Notes under the pieces: generated by a model
The model's input: the letters and a program-made list of their open reading frames with translations, nothing else
What the model was told of the DNA's origin: nothing
Database searches by the model: none
DNA from: an uncultured Eubacteriales bacterium
GTDB taxonomy: Bacteria; Bacillota; Clostridia; Oscillospirales; Oscillospiraceae
Length of the DNA stretch: 64,000 bases
Reading direction: 5' to 3'
Assembly: GCA_900549485.1 (NCBI GenBank)
Contig: UROG01000007.1
Span: forward strand, 1-64,000
Position numbers and translations under genes: made by a program
Part shown: positions 1 through 7,991 of the stretch, piece after piece
Position numbering within the stretch: the stretch's first letter is position 1
Layout: each line of letters begins with the position of its first letter

Positions 1-39
1 GAAAAAGTAGACACCCACACTTTTGTGAGTGTCTACTTT
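1..39 (-). terminator. Intrinsic terminator after folT
   Basis: An 11-bp stem pairs 4-14 with 29-39 around a short loop. Read on the minus strand it is followed by a run of five T (positions 5-1). It lies about 55 bases past the folT stop, so it most likely ends that transcript. Confidence 0.75.
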
Positions 40-94
40 CATTTTACAAGTGCACTGTCGGTCAGCATCCGTTTGCTTGTTTTTTTGTCGGCGG

Positions 95-604
95 TCATTC
101 CGTTTTCTGCCGCAGTACGCTTATAAGTCCGCTTTTTATTATAAGCAAGACGGTCACAAACTGCACGGGGAAAAGCACGGCGCATTGGATGAGCCGTGTG
201 CCGAGCAGCGGCACATACGGCGAACCGTAAAGCATGGATATCCACAGTGAGTTGAGCGCAAGGCTGAACACGAGCTGGTTCACCGCGACCGCCGCAAGAA
301 CCCGGCGCAGGCTCTGCTCCCGGAAAAGAAAGACGCCGAAGCAGCAGCCCGTCAGGAACGCGGTCAGTGTGAAGCCCGGAAAATACGCGCCTATCGGGAA
401 CAGCACCGCCCCGATAAAATCCCCCAGCGCGGCGACAATGCCTGCCGGTATCGGTCCGAGCAGCATTGCCGCGGCAGCCACGGGCAGGAAGCTGAAGCCG
501 ATCTTCATATTCCATGCGCTGAATGACAGAAATCTTGAAAGAACGATCTCCGCGGCGACAAGCGCCGCCATGACGGTCAAATCTCTGGTTTTGAATTTCT
601 GCAC
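95..604 (-). CDS. folT: Folate ECF transporter S component (FolT)
   Basis: Membrane substrate-binding (S) subunit of an energy-coupling factor importer for folate, 169 aa, with about six hydrophobic segments. Seen: an early Arg-rich/hydrophobic start, a central GPIPAG turn, and the N-S-L-W-I-S-M-L-Y-G stretch near residue 120 that is typical of FolT. The ECF ATPases and T component are not in the window and must come from elsewhere in the genome. The start is GTG at 604, preceded by AGGAGG, which lies in the right arm of a hairpin. Upstream is a near-consensus tetrahydrofolate riboswitch, which independently supports the substrate. It follows folD on the same strand, so it belongs to a folate/one-carbon block. 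Confidence 0.93.
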   Translation of the reverse strand: MQKFKTRDLTVMAALVAAEIVLSRFLSFSAWNMKIGFSFLPVAAAAMLLGPIPAGIVAALGDFIGAVLFPIGAYFPGFTLTAFLTGCCFGVFLFREQSLRRVLAAVAVNQLVFSLALNSLWISMLYGSPYVPLLGTRLIQCAVLFPVQFVTVLLIIKSGLISVLRQKTE

Positions 605-646
605 AATGAAAACCTCCTTTTATGCCACAAAAGGAGGTTTTTTGTT
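605..646 (-). promoter_or_regulatory. Ribosome-site sequestering hairpin of folT
   Basis: Read on the minus strand, AAAACCTCCTTTT pairs with AAAAGGAGGTTTT across a short loop. The right arm contains the AGGAGG Shine-Dalgarno sequence of folT and ends just before its GTG start. Formation of this 13-bp stem would block translation, so this is the likely expression platform of the riboswitch directly upstream. Confidence 0.8.
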
Positions 647-656
647 CCTTAAGCGG

Positions 657-745
657 CAGCGGATGCGGGTGCGGCACCGCGGCTGCCGCCTTCGTATGCG
701 GACAACTCCCATTCCGCATCACTTAACGCGCCGTACCCTACTCTG
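657..745 (-). promoter_or_regulatory. Tetrahydrofolate (THF) riboswitch
   Basis: On the minus strand the conserved blocks of the THF aptamer appear in order: GAGTAG, GCGCGTTAAGTG, GAATGGGAGTTGTC, ACGAAGGC, CCGCGGTG and GCATCCGCT. These match the crystallised Eubacterium siraeum aptamer block by block. It sits about 50 bases upstream of folT, the gene most often controlled by this class. Control is probably at translation, through the hairpin that holds the folT ribosome site. Confidence 0.95.
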
Positions 746-801
746 ACACTTTTATAATTGATTTTGCTTTTCCGAAAATACTGCCTGAGGCGTAGGTGAT
801 T

Positions 802-1650
802 CTACGCTCTCTCTGCCGCCTGTGCAGCATGATACGCAAGAAGCGCGCTCGTCACGCTTCCGACGCCGCCCGGTACGGGGCTTATTGCGGAAACTATCGG
901 CTCGACCTTTTCAAAATCAACGTCGCCGACAAGCTTCTGCTTGCTCTCGCTCCACGTTATGCCTACGTCGATAACGGTCTGTCCCTCGCGGAAAAATTCA
1001 TGTCCGAAAATTTCACCCTTGCCGACGGCTGTGACAACTATGTCCGCCGCGCGGGAAATATACGCCAGATCATGCGTTTTTGAGTGGCAGAGAGTGACCG
1101 TTGCATCCTCATGCATAAGAAGCATCGCGGCGGGACGGCCTACCGCAAGGCTCCTGCCGATGACGGCGGCGCGCTTGCCGCCGACGGCAATATTATAATA
1201 CCTCAGCAGCTCCATGACCGCCGCCGCAACGCATGGCGTAAAGCCCGCGCCCGCACCGGAATAGATTTTTGTCATCGAGCCTTCGCTTATCCCGTCCACG
1301 TCCTTTTCCGGCGCGATCGCAGCGCAGGCCGCTTTCTCGTCAAGCTGTGCCGGAAGCGGTCGGAACATGAGTATCCCGTGCACGGCCGCGTCGTCATTCA
1401 ATTCGCGTATCACGCCGAGAAGGCGTTCCTGCGTCACGTCCAGCGGCAGAGCGATCTTCCGCACGGCTATACCGGCTTTGCCGCAGCGCTTTGACGCGCC
1501 CCGTTCATATGAAAGCGCGCCTTCGTCCGCGCCGACGCGCAGCATTGCCAGACACGGCTCAATACCCGCCGCTCTGAGCTTATCGGTCTTTTCACGCGTT
1601 TTGCCTTCAAGCGCGGAGGCAACAGGTACGCCCCTTAACAATTCACCCAT
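802..1650 (-). CDS. folD: FolD methylene-THF dehydrogenase, cyclohydrolase site altered
   Basis: Cytosolic folate enzyme, 282 aa, oxidising 5,10-methylene-THF to methenyl-THF with NAD(P). Seen: KDVDG near residue 118, the dinucleotide motif VIGRSLAVGRP, and the C-terminal PVPGGVGSVT signature. Ungapped alignment of SYERGASKRC to the family motif YxxxK shows Tyr48 kept but the catalytic Lys (Lys54 in E. coli) replaced by Ala52 (codon GCG). The usual GILVQLPLP is GILMFRPLP here, so the catalytic Gln is Phe. Known mutants of the Lys lose cyclohydrolase activity. I infer a dehydrogenase that depends on FchA (29637-30251). The gene starts 18 bases after fhs ends, as one operon. Confidence 0.95.
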   Translation of the reverse strand: MGELLRGVPVASALEGKTREKTDKLRAAGIEPCLAMLRVGADEGALSYERGASKRCGKAGIAVRKIALPLDVTQERLLGVIRELNDDAAVHGILMFRPLPAQLDEKAACAAIAPEKDVDGISEGSMTKIYSGAGAGFTPCVAAAVMELLRYYNIAVGGKRAAVIGRSLAVGRPAAMLLMHEDATVTLCHSKTHDLAYISRAADIVVTAVGKGEIFGHEFFREGQTVIDVGITWSESKQKLVGDVDFEKVEPIVSAISPVPGGVGSVTSALLAYHAAQAAERA

Positions 1651-1668
1651 TCTTCAATACACCGCCTG

Positions 1669-3345
1669 TCAGAACAAGCCGGAAATAACGCCGTTCTCAT
1701 CCACATCGATTTTTTCCGCCGCGGGAACACGCGGCAGTCCCGGCATGGTCATTATATCGCCCGCAAGCGCAACGATAAATCCCGCTCCCGCGCTCACCCT
1801 GAGTTCACGCACGGTTACGGTAAAGCCTCTCGGCGCACCCTGCTTTTTCGGGTCGTCGGAAAAGGAATACTGTGTTTTCGCAATGCATATTGGCAGCCTG
1901 TCATAGCCGAGCGACGCAAGCCGCTGCACCTGACTAACCGCGTTTCCCACAAGCCTGACCCCGTCGGCATGATATACCCTGCGGCATATTGCGTCAAGCT
2001 TTTCCTCGATGCTCCTATCCGCGTCATAGCTGAAGGAGAAATTATTCGGCTGCCCGCACAAGCGCACTGCCTCACGCGCAAGCGCCGTGCCGCCCTCGCC
2101 GCCCTTTGCCCAGACCTCGGACAGCACCGCGTTCACGCCAAGCTCGCCGCAGCGCTTTTCCACGAGCTCAAGCTCCGCCTTCGTGTCGGTCGGAAATGCG
2201 TTTATCGCCACGGCGCACGGGAGTCCGAACACATCCCGTATATTTGAAACATGCTGCATGAGATTGGGAAGTCCTCTCTCGAGCGCGGCAAGATTTTCGC
2301 TGTCAAGCTCCTCTTTTGGTATGCCGCCATGATACTTGAGCGCACGAACCGTTGCGACAACAACGACAGCGTCGGGACGCAGACCGGCTATGCGGCATTT
2401 TATATCAAAGAACTTCTCCGCTCCAAGATCTGCGGCAAAGCCCGCTTCGGTAACGACATAATCGGCAAGCTTGAGTGCCATACGCGTAGCAGTAACAGAA
2501 TTGCAGCCGTGCGCGATATTTGCAAAGGGACCGCAGTGGACAAAAGCAGGCGTTCCCTCGAGCGTCTGAACAAGGTTGGGCTTGAGCGTATCCCTGAGCA
2601 GCGCCGCCATAGCCCCCTCCGCCTTGAGATCATGTGCGGTGACGGGTTTTCCATCATAGGTATAAGCGGCAACAATTCTGCCGAGCCGCTTTTTAAGATC
2701 GGAAATATCGGACGCGAGACACACTACCGCCATTACCTCGGAAGCAACTGTGATGTCGAACCCGTCCTCCCTCGGAACGCCGTGCGCCCTGCCGCCAAGC
2801 CCGTCAACGATATTGCGAAGCTGCCTGTCGTTCATGTCAAGCACTCTGCGCCATGTTACCTGCTTTGGGTCGATACCGAGGGCGTTGCCCTGCTGTATGT
2901 GATTGTCGAGCATCGCCGCAAGGAGATTATTCGCCGCGCCTATTGCGTGAAAATCCCCCGTAAAATGGAGGTTGATATCCTCCATTGGGACGATCTGCGC
3001 GTATCCGCCGCCGGTGGCGCCGCCCTTTATGCCGAAAACGGGACCGAGCGACGGCTCACGCAGCGCCGCGACGGTTTTTTCCCCTATTCTTCTCAGACCG
3101 TCGGCAAGGCCGATCGCCGTTGTGGTTTTCCCCTCTCCCGCCGGAGTGGGGGTAATAGCGGTCACGAGGATAAGCTTTCCGTCGTGGGCGCCCTTCTTGT
3201 CGCGGAGCAGCTTATAATCGACCTTTGCCTTATAATTGCCGTACAGTTCAAGATACTCTGCATCGATCCCCGCGCTTTCGGCAATTTCGCTTATTCTTTT
3301 CATTTTGCACGCCTGTGCTATTTCAATGTCGGTTCTGTAAGCCAT
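1669..3345 (-). CDS. fhs: Formate--tetrahydrofolate ligase
   Basis: ATP-dependent ligase joining formate to THF to give 10-formyl-THF, the entry step of the methyl branch of folate one-carbon metabolism; cytosolic homotetramer in known members. The 558-aa length is the family norm. Seen: the P-loop TPAGEGKTTT near residue 67, LREPSLGPVFGIKGGATGGG, the GDFHAIGAANNLL block, and the C-terminal PGLPR.P segment. ATG at 3345 follows GGGGTG. It is first of an fhs-folD pair and shares its pathway with folT and the distant fchA. No other Wood-Ljungdahl gene is visible, so it may serve purine and formate metabolism rather than acetogenesis. Confidence 0.98.
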   Translation of the reverse strand: MAYRTDIEIAQACKMKRISEIAESAGIDAEYLELYGNYKAKVDYKLLRDKKGAHDGKLILVTAITPTPAGEGKTTTAIGLADGLRRIGEKTVAALREPSLGPVFGIKGGATGGGYAQIVPMEDINLHFTGDFHAIGAANNLLAAMLDNHIQQGNALGIDPKQVTWRRVLDMNDRQLRNIVDGLGGRAHGVPREDGFDITVASEVMAVVCLASDISDLKKRLGRIVAAYTYDGKPVTAHDLKAEGAMAALLRDTLKPNLVQTLEGTPAFVHCGPFANIAHGCNSVTATRMALKLADYVVTEAGFAADLGAEKFFDIKCRIAGLRPDAVVVVATVRALKYHGGIPKEELDSENLAALERGLPNLMQHVSNIRDVFGLPCAVAINAFPTDTKAELELVEKRCGELGVNAVLSEVWAKGGEGGTALAREAVRLCGQPNNFSFSYDADRSIEEKLDAICRRVYHADGVRLVGNAVSQVQRLASLGYDRLPICIAKTQYSFSDDPKKQGAPRGFTVTVRELRVSAGAGFIVALAGDIMTMPGLPRVPAAEKIDVDENGVISGLF

Positions 3346-3417
3346 TCATCACACCCCGATCCGGATATTCACTTCCTTATTATATACATATATGGCAAAA
3401 ATTTCAAGCACGGCGGC

Positions 3418-4131
3418 TTATCTGTGATAGATCCTTCTGTATTCTTCACTTTCGCCGCCGTTTTCATCCGCAAGGATGAGCGGCGGCTCTATTTTAAGTC
3501 CCGCGCTTCCCCCGCGCCGCCCCTCGACAAGCGCGAGAGACGGCGCGGAGTTTGCTTTATGCTGCACGAGCCGCAGGCGCTTAGGTTCGATCCCGCACCC
3601 GCTCATAAGACACATAAGCTCCGAAAGCCTTTCGCCCCTGTGGACGATACAGAAGCTGCCGCCGGTCTTAAGGAGAAACGCCGCCGCACGGCAAAGCTCC
3701 TCCAGCGTACACTCAACCTCTCCCCTTGCCGCGGCGCGGCCGCTTTCCGGCGAAAGCGCTCCGCTCTTCTGCGGAAAATACGGCGGGTTTGCAACGGCAA
3801 GATCAAAGCTTCCGGCGCGGAAAAGCTCCCTGTGGCGGCGGATATCGCCGGCAACTATCTCCGCACGGCCGCCAAAAGAGTTGACCGCCATATTTTTGCC
3901 CGCAAGCTCCGCCGCGTCCTGATTTATTTCAAGCCCCGTCATATTGAGCTTTTCACTTCGCGCAAGCAGGAGCATGGCGATTATCCCCGAACCGCAGCCC
4001 AGATCTATCCCCCGCCTTGCGCGGGACAGATTTGCAAAATCCGCAAGGAGAACGGAGTCGGTGCCGAGCTTGAAATGCGCCGACTGCGCAAAGAGCGGTC
4101 CGTTCTCCCACAAATGAATAAATTCCGGCAT
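3418..4131 (-). CDS. trmN6: tRNA1(Val) (adenine(37)-N6)-methyltransferase family protein
   Basis: SAM-dependent N6-adenine methyltransferase of the TrmN6/YfiC family, 237 aa, expected to modify A37 of tRNA-Val in the cytosol. Seen: SAM-binding motif DLGCGSGIIAMLL near residue 43, acidic turn GLEINQ, and the catalytic NPPYF motif near residue 115. The N-terminal LGTDSVLLADF is typical of this family. ATG at 4131 is preceded by GAGGTAAAAT, a good ribosome site. It runs toward fhs with 72 bases between, so it may be co-transcribed with the folate genes. The family assignment is firm, the exact tRNA target is inferred. Confidence 0.9.
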   Translation of the reverse strand: MPEFIHLWENGPLFAQSAHFKLGTDSVLLADFANLSRARRGIDLGCGSGIIAMLLLARSEKLNMTGLEINQDAAELAGKNMAVNSFGGRAEIVAGDIRRHRELFRAGSFDLAVANPPYFPQKSGALSPESGRAAARGEVECTLEELCRAAAFLLKTGGSFCIVHRGERLSELMCLMSGCGIEPKRLRLVQHKANSAPSLALVEGRRGGSAGLKIEPPLILADENGGESEEYRRIYHR

Positions 4132-4201
4132 ATTTTACCTCAAAAGCAAAATGAAAGGGACGATAAAATCATCTCTTTCATTGAGACTGTCAAAAAGCTG
4201 T

Positions 4202-4234
4202 AATAAAAGGGACGATAAAATCGTCCCTTTTATT
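4202..4234. terminator. Bidirectional intrinsic terminator
   Basis: Perfect 14-bp stem 4202-4215 / 4221-4234 with a five-base loop, flanked by AT runs so that it can end transcription from either side. It follows the ferredoxin stop codon on the minus strand. A partly matching copy of the same hairpin, with mismatches in the right arm, sits at about 4152-4178, suggesting a local duplication. Confidence 0.75.
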
Positions 4235-4250
4235 ATCAGATGTAAAAAAA

Positions 4251-4421
4251 TTACTCCTGAACGATAGCGTCGGCAGGGCACTGAGCAGCGCAAGCACCGC
4301 ACTCAAGGCACTTATCACGATCGATCTCGTAGTGCAGGTCGCCCATTTCAATAGCGTCGGCAGGGCACTGAGCAGCGCAGGAGCCGCAGGACAGGCACTC
4401 ATCGGTAATAACAAAAGCCAT
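4251..4421 (-). CDS. 2[4Fe-4S] ferredoxin
   Basis: A 56-residue clostridial-type ferredoxin, an electron carrier in the cytosol. Two cluster motifs CxxCxxCxxxCP are seen: CLSCGSCAAQCP and CLECGACAAQCP, both followed by ADAI, so the protein is a clear internal duplication. The start ATG at 4421 is preceded by GGAGGTAAAATT. It is a single-gene unit between trmN6 and a divergent clpC-like gene, closed by the terminator at 4202-4234. Possible partners in this window include the radical/reductive 2-hydroxyacyl-CoA dehydratase system, but that is only inference. Confidence 0.97.
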   Translation of the reverse strand: MAFVITDECLSCGSCAAQCPADAIEMGDLHYEIDRDKCLECGACAAQCPADAIVQE

Positions 4422-4638
4422 AATTTTACCTCCGTATGTATTTTATCAGTTCGCCACTGATCTTAGATATTGTAACACAGATAGCAGAAAAATCAATCTC
4501 AAATTTTGCTTGTGATATAAATTTTCAAAAAAATGTCTACAATCTTTGAAAGCCCGTCCGCGTTTCGTGCATTTCCTGCACGGCGGCTGGGTGATAATTA
4601 CTATCATGATCATGCAAATGTCGGACGAGGTGTTGATA

Positions 4639-6906
4639 TTGAAAAGCAACGGACAATTCACTCAGCGTGCTGAACACGCGATAGAAAAGGCGGGCATCGC
4701 GGCGGGAGAGCTTGGACACAGCTACGTTGGAACGGAGCATCTGCTTGTCGGGATCATAAGGGAACAGGGCGGTCTCGGCGCGGGCATCCTTGAGCGGCGC
4801 GGGATAAGCGAAAGGGTGCTGATAAGCAAGATAACCGCGCTCAACGGAAGCGGCGCGCCGACAGGAAACGTAAACCGGCTTTCCGAACACGCCCGAATTG
4901 CTGTCGGAAAGGCGTCGGCGGAAGCGGAAAAGCTCAACCGAAGCTTTGTAGGCACGGAACACCTGCTGCTCGGTATTCTGCGCCAGAGCGACTGCACGGG
5001 CGTAAAGATCCTGCGTGAGCTGGGCGAGGACATAAACGACGTTTATACCGACCTTATGGATTCCTTTGCGTTCTATGACAACCGCGGGAAAACACAGCCC
5101 GGTATACTGCGCAGTACCGTGCGCCACGCCGAAACAAGAGTTCTCGATCAATACAGCCGCGATCTTACCGCCCTCGCCGGCAGCGGCGGCATAGACCCCG
5201 TCGTCGGGCGCGGGGACGAGCTTCTGCGCACGGTGCAGATACTTTCGCGGCGCACGAAGAACAACCCCGTTCTCGTCGGCGAACCCGGCGTCGGCAAGAC
5301 CGCGGTTGCGGAGGGACTTGCGATAAGCATAGTACAGGGTACCGCGCCCGCGGAGCTGAGGCAGAAAAGACTCGTGTCGCTCGACATTCCTGCGATGCTT
5401 GCCGGAACGAAATACCGCGGCGATTTTGAAGAGCGCGTTAAAGCGGTGCTGAAGGACGTAAAACGCGCCGGAGACGTGATACTGTTCATCGACGAGCTGC
5501 ACACGATAATCGGCGCGGGCAGCGCCGAGGGCGCGATAGACGCGGCGAACATTCTCAAGCCGGCGCTCGGCAGGGGCGAGGTGCAGATAATCGGCGCGAC
5601 GACTCCTGCGGAATACAGAAAGCACATCGAAAAGGATACCGCCCTTGAAAGGCGCTTCCAGCCCGTTCATGTGAATGAGCCGGACAAAGCACACACCCTT
5701 GAGATGCTCAGGAGCATAAAGGACGGTCTTGAAAAGCACCACTGCGTTTCGATAGACCCGCAGGCGCTCAGCGCCGCATATGAGCTTTCCGTGCGCTATA
5801 TAAACGACAGATTTCTCCCCGACAAGGCGATAGACCTTCTGGACGAGGCGTCGGCGTGCGTACACGTATCCGGCAGGGGTGACAGGCTTGTCCACGCTTC
5901 CGACATTGCCGAGGCGGTATCCCGCTGGACGGATATCCCCGTGTCCGGCATAGACAACGACGAAAGCACGCGTCTCATAAATCTCGAAAACGAATTGAGG
6001 CGGCGCATCATTGGGCAGGACGAGGCGGTCACGGCGGTAAGCCGTGCGATACGCCGCAGCCGCGTAGGGCTGAAAGCCCCAAACAGACCCGTGGGAAGCT
6101 TTCTTTTTCTCGGTCCGACGGGCGTGGGCAAGACGGAGCTGTGCCGCGCCCTTGCCGCCTCCGTATACGGCGATGAAAAGGCTCTCATACGCTTTGATAT
6201 GTCGGAATACATGGAAAAGCACAGCGTCAGCCGCCTTATCGGCTCCCCTCCCGGCTATGTGGGCTTTGAGGAGGGCGGTCAGCTCACGGAGCGTGTGCGC
6301 AGCAAGCCGTGGTCGGTCGTACTGTTTGACGAGATAGAAAAAGCCCACCGCGATATATGGGGCATACTTTTGCAGATAATGGACGACGGTCATCTGACCG
6401 ACTCGACCGGACGGCGCGTTGATTTTTCAAACACCGTGATAGTCATGACGTCGAACATCGGCGCAAAGGCCATTACCGATAACCGTGCGCCCATAGGCTT
6501 TTCGGAGGGCGCGGAGGACGGCGACGAAAATATGCGCAGGAAGATACGCGAGGAGCTTCGTGCGACCTTTACCCCGGAGTTTCTCAACCGTATCGACGAA
6601 ACGATAATTTTCGGCAAGCTCGGCCATGCGGAGATGCTCTCAATAACCGAAACGATGCTTGCAGAGATCAGGCAGCGCTTTGCCGCCCTTGGGCTTACTC
6701 TCTCCGTTCCGGCAGAAACCGTCAAATGGCTCGCGGAAAAGGGCTGCGACGACAAATTCGGCGCAAGGCCGCTCAGGCGCACGCTCCGCCGCAGCATTGA
6801 GGACGCCGCGGCGGATATGCTGCTCTCGGGCAGAGCCGTTCGCGGGGACACCGTGGAAGTATCGCTCAAGGACGGCGCTCTGACATTGGCTATCAAGGGC
6901 GGATAA
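4639..6906 (+). CDS. clpC: ClpC/ClpA-type AAA+ unfoldase lacking the middle domain
   Basis: Hexameric ATPase that unfolds proteins for ClpP. About 755 aa: two N-terminal Clp repeats (residues ~5-145), AAA D1 with GEPGVGKT near 214, AAA D2 with GPTGVGKT near 492, and an IGFS loop near 619 of the kind that docks on ClpP. Between the end of D1 (DEASA) and ASDIAEAV only about 15 residues occur, where ClpC normally has a coiled-coil middle/UVR domain of some 60 residues. I chose TTG at 4639 because GAGG lies 8 bases upstream and the protein then begins near the usual FTxRA. Starts at 4618 (ATG) or 4591 (GTG) are possible but have weak ribosome sites. No CtsR heptad repeat or CIRCE element was seen upstream. 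Confidence 0.9.
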   Translation: MKSNGQFTQRAEHAIEKAGIAAGELGHSYVGTEHLLVGIIREQGGLGAGILERRGISERVLISKITALNGSGAPTGNVNRLSEHARIAVGKASAEAEKLNRSFVGTEHLLLGILRQSDCTGVKILRELGEDINDVYTDLMDSFAFYDNRGKTQPGILRSTVRHAETRVLDQYSRDLTALAGSGGIDPVVGRGDELLRTVQILSRRTKNNPVLVGEPGVGKTAVAEGLAISIVQGTAPAELRQKRLVSLDIPAMLAGTKYRGDFEERVKAVLKDVKRAGDVILFIDELHTIIGAGSAEGAIDAANILKPALGRGEVQIIGATTPAEYRKHIEKDTALERRFQPVHVNEPDKAHTLEMLRSIKDGLEKHHCVSIDPQALSAAYELSVRYINDRFLPDKAIDLLDEASACVHVSGRGDRLVHASDIAEAVSRWTDIPVSGIDNDESTRLINLENELRRRIIGQDEAVTAVSRAIRRSRVGLKAPNRPVGSFLFLGPTGVGKTELCRALAASVYGDEKALIRFDMSEYMEKHSVSRLIGSPPGYVGFEEGGQLTERVRSKPWSVVLFDEIEKAHRDIWGILLQIMDDGHLTDSTGRRVDFSNTVIVMTSNIGAKAITDNRAPIGFSEGAEDGDENMRRKIREELRATFTPEFLNRIDETIIFGKLGHAEMLSITETMLAEIRQRFAALGLTLSVPAETVKWLAEKGCDDKFGARPLRRTLRRSIEDAAADMLLSGRAVRGDTVEVSLKDGALTLAIKGG

Positions 6907-7759
6907 TATCAAATTTATCCGCGATAACGTCAAAAATCATTTTATCCGTCCGCGAATATGAACGTATCGATATGTCCGAAACGGGATAAGCTGCGATGAT
7001 ATCAAAAAGCCGCGCATAATCCCGTTCTCCGTCAAATTCCGAACTTGGTGCGGATATTGAGCGGACAAGCGCCGCGGGGAGAACCTGACACACCCCGTTC
7101 TCCGTGTATGCAAGCGCATGGTCGGCAAGCGTAACGGCAAGCTTATGCCCCGGCACTGCTTTTCCCGCAAAGGCAAGCGTCTCCGCCAGCGCATCGTCCG
7201 CCATCCGCCTGCACGGACTGTTTCTGAGATACAAGCAGCCGCTCAGCAGTATGTTCACGCTGTCAAGATATTCGCCCTGCGCTTCATAATCGTTCGCTGC
7301 GGCAAGGCTCAGCGCGCATGGCGGCGCGGCGATGCTTCCGGCAAGGCAGGCGTTTTCATGCAGCACGGCCGCGGCTTTTTTAAGAAATTCGGTATAATTG
7401 CTTCTGTCAAACGGGAAAAGATTCAGAAATTCAAAATTTGCTCCGGCAAAATTGCCCGCCGCAAGCCGTTCAGCCAGCTTTTCAAAAAAACGGCTTTCGG
7501 CGTCTTCATCCGTAAAAAGCCGGCGGGCATATTTTGCCTCCCCGCATGACACCGTGAGCATTGCGGGGATATCCCGCTCCGCCGCGAACGCCGCTGGGCG
7601 TTCGTCCTCTCCGCACAAAAGCTCCCCGTTTCCCGCAACGGACGCGGAAAGGACGTTTATCCGGCTGAGCAGCGGCGCAAGCCGCTCAAGCTCTGACAAA
7701 GGATATTCAGGCACAACGTCAAGCGTTGTTTCGACAGTGCGTTTTATAATACCGTTCAA
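6893..7759 (-). CDS. Degenerate YaaH/SleL-like GH18-fold protein
   Basis: 288 aa, no signal peptide or membrane segment. The middle resembles spore-associated YaaH/SleL glycosidases: a block LFTDEDAESRFFEKLAERL, then NFAGANFEFLNLFPFDR at ~103-119, then YTEFLKKAAAVLH, then a strand NILLSGCLY where YaaH has its LMTYEW strand. In active members the first block holds DGxNIDFE; here the matching positions are Ala105, Glu110 and Leu112, so the catalytic acid is missing. It is probably a non-catalytic homologue. The start is TTG at 7759 behind AAGGGG. The 3' end overlaps clpC by 14 bases on the opposite strand. Assignment rests on pattern similarity and is moderate. Confidence 0.6.
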   Translation of the reverse strand: MNGIIKRTVETTLDVVPEYPLSELERLAPLLSRINVLSASVAGNGELLCGEDERPAAFAAERDIPAMLTVSCGEAKYARRLFTDEDAESRFFEKLAERLAAGNFAGANFEFLNLFPFDRSNYTEFLKKAAAVLHENACLAGSIAAPPCALSLAAANDYEAQGEYLDSVNILLSGCLYLRNSPCRRMADDALAETLAFAGKAVPGHKLAVTLADHALAYTENGVCQVLPAALVRSISAPSSEFDGERDYARLFDIIAAYPVSDISIRSYSRTDKMIFDVIADKFDIIRP

Positions 7760-7838
7760 ATCATTTCCCCTTCCATGAAATTCAAAAACAGACGGGCAAA
7801 AAAGTTCTGACCGTTTTCTCCTGCCGCCCTCTTCGCTC

Positions 7839-7867
7839 TTTCAAATAAACGTCAGGCGTGGTATAAT
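7839..7867 (+). promoter_or_regulatory. Sigma-A type promoter of pepF
   Basis: TTTCAA at 7839-7844 and a perfect TATAAT at 7862-7867 are separated by 17 bases. The predicted transcript would begin near 7874 and give a leader of about 115 bases before pepF. Confidence 0.7.
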
Positions 7868-7875
7868 ATGTATAT

Positions 7876-7960
7876 GCGACAGAGACACAGTCGCTGACCC
7901 GCGTTTGAGCGCTAAGGTCTTTGAGAAGGACTTTTTACCGGCTCTGCGCGGGAACACGGA
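7876..7960 (+). promoter_or_regulatory. Possible structured pepF leader
   Basis: GCGAC (7876-7880) pairs with GTCGC (7890-7894). CCCGCG (7898-7903) pairs with CGCGGG (7947-7952), and inside it GAGC pairs with GCTC. No known riboswitch consensus was recognised and there is no terminator before the gene. It may be only a stable untranslated leader. Confidence 0.35.
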
Positions 7961-7991
7961 CTGTGCTGAATTATTATATGCGAGGTAGATT

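Noticed and set aside
2251..4203. A 650-codon open frame on the plus strand opposite fhs and trmN6
   Set aside because: It is a mirror of two well-identified genes, has no ribosome site, and its product has no domain pattern. The GC-rich third codon positions of the real genes remove stops on the other strand.
4537..6393. A 618-codon open frame on the minus strand opposite clpC
   Set aside because: Complementary shadow of clpC, no recognisable protein features, no start signal.
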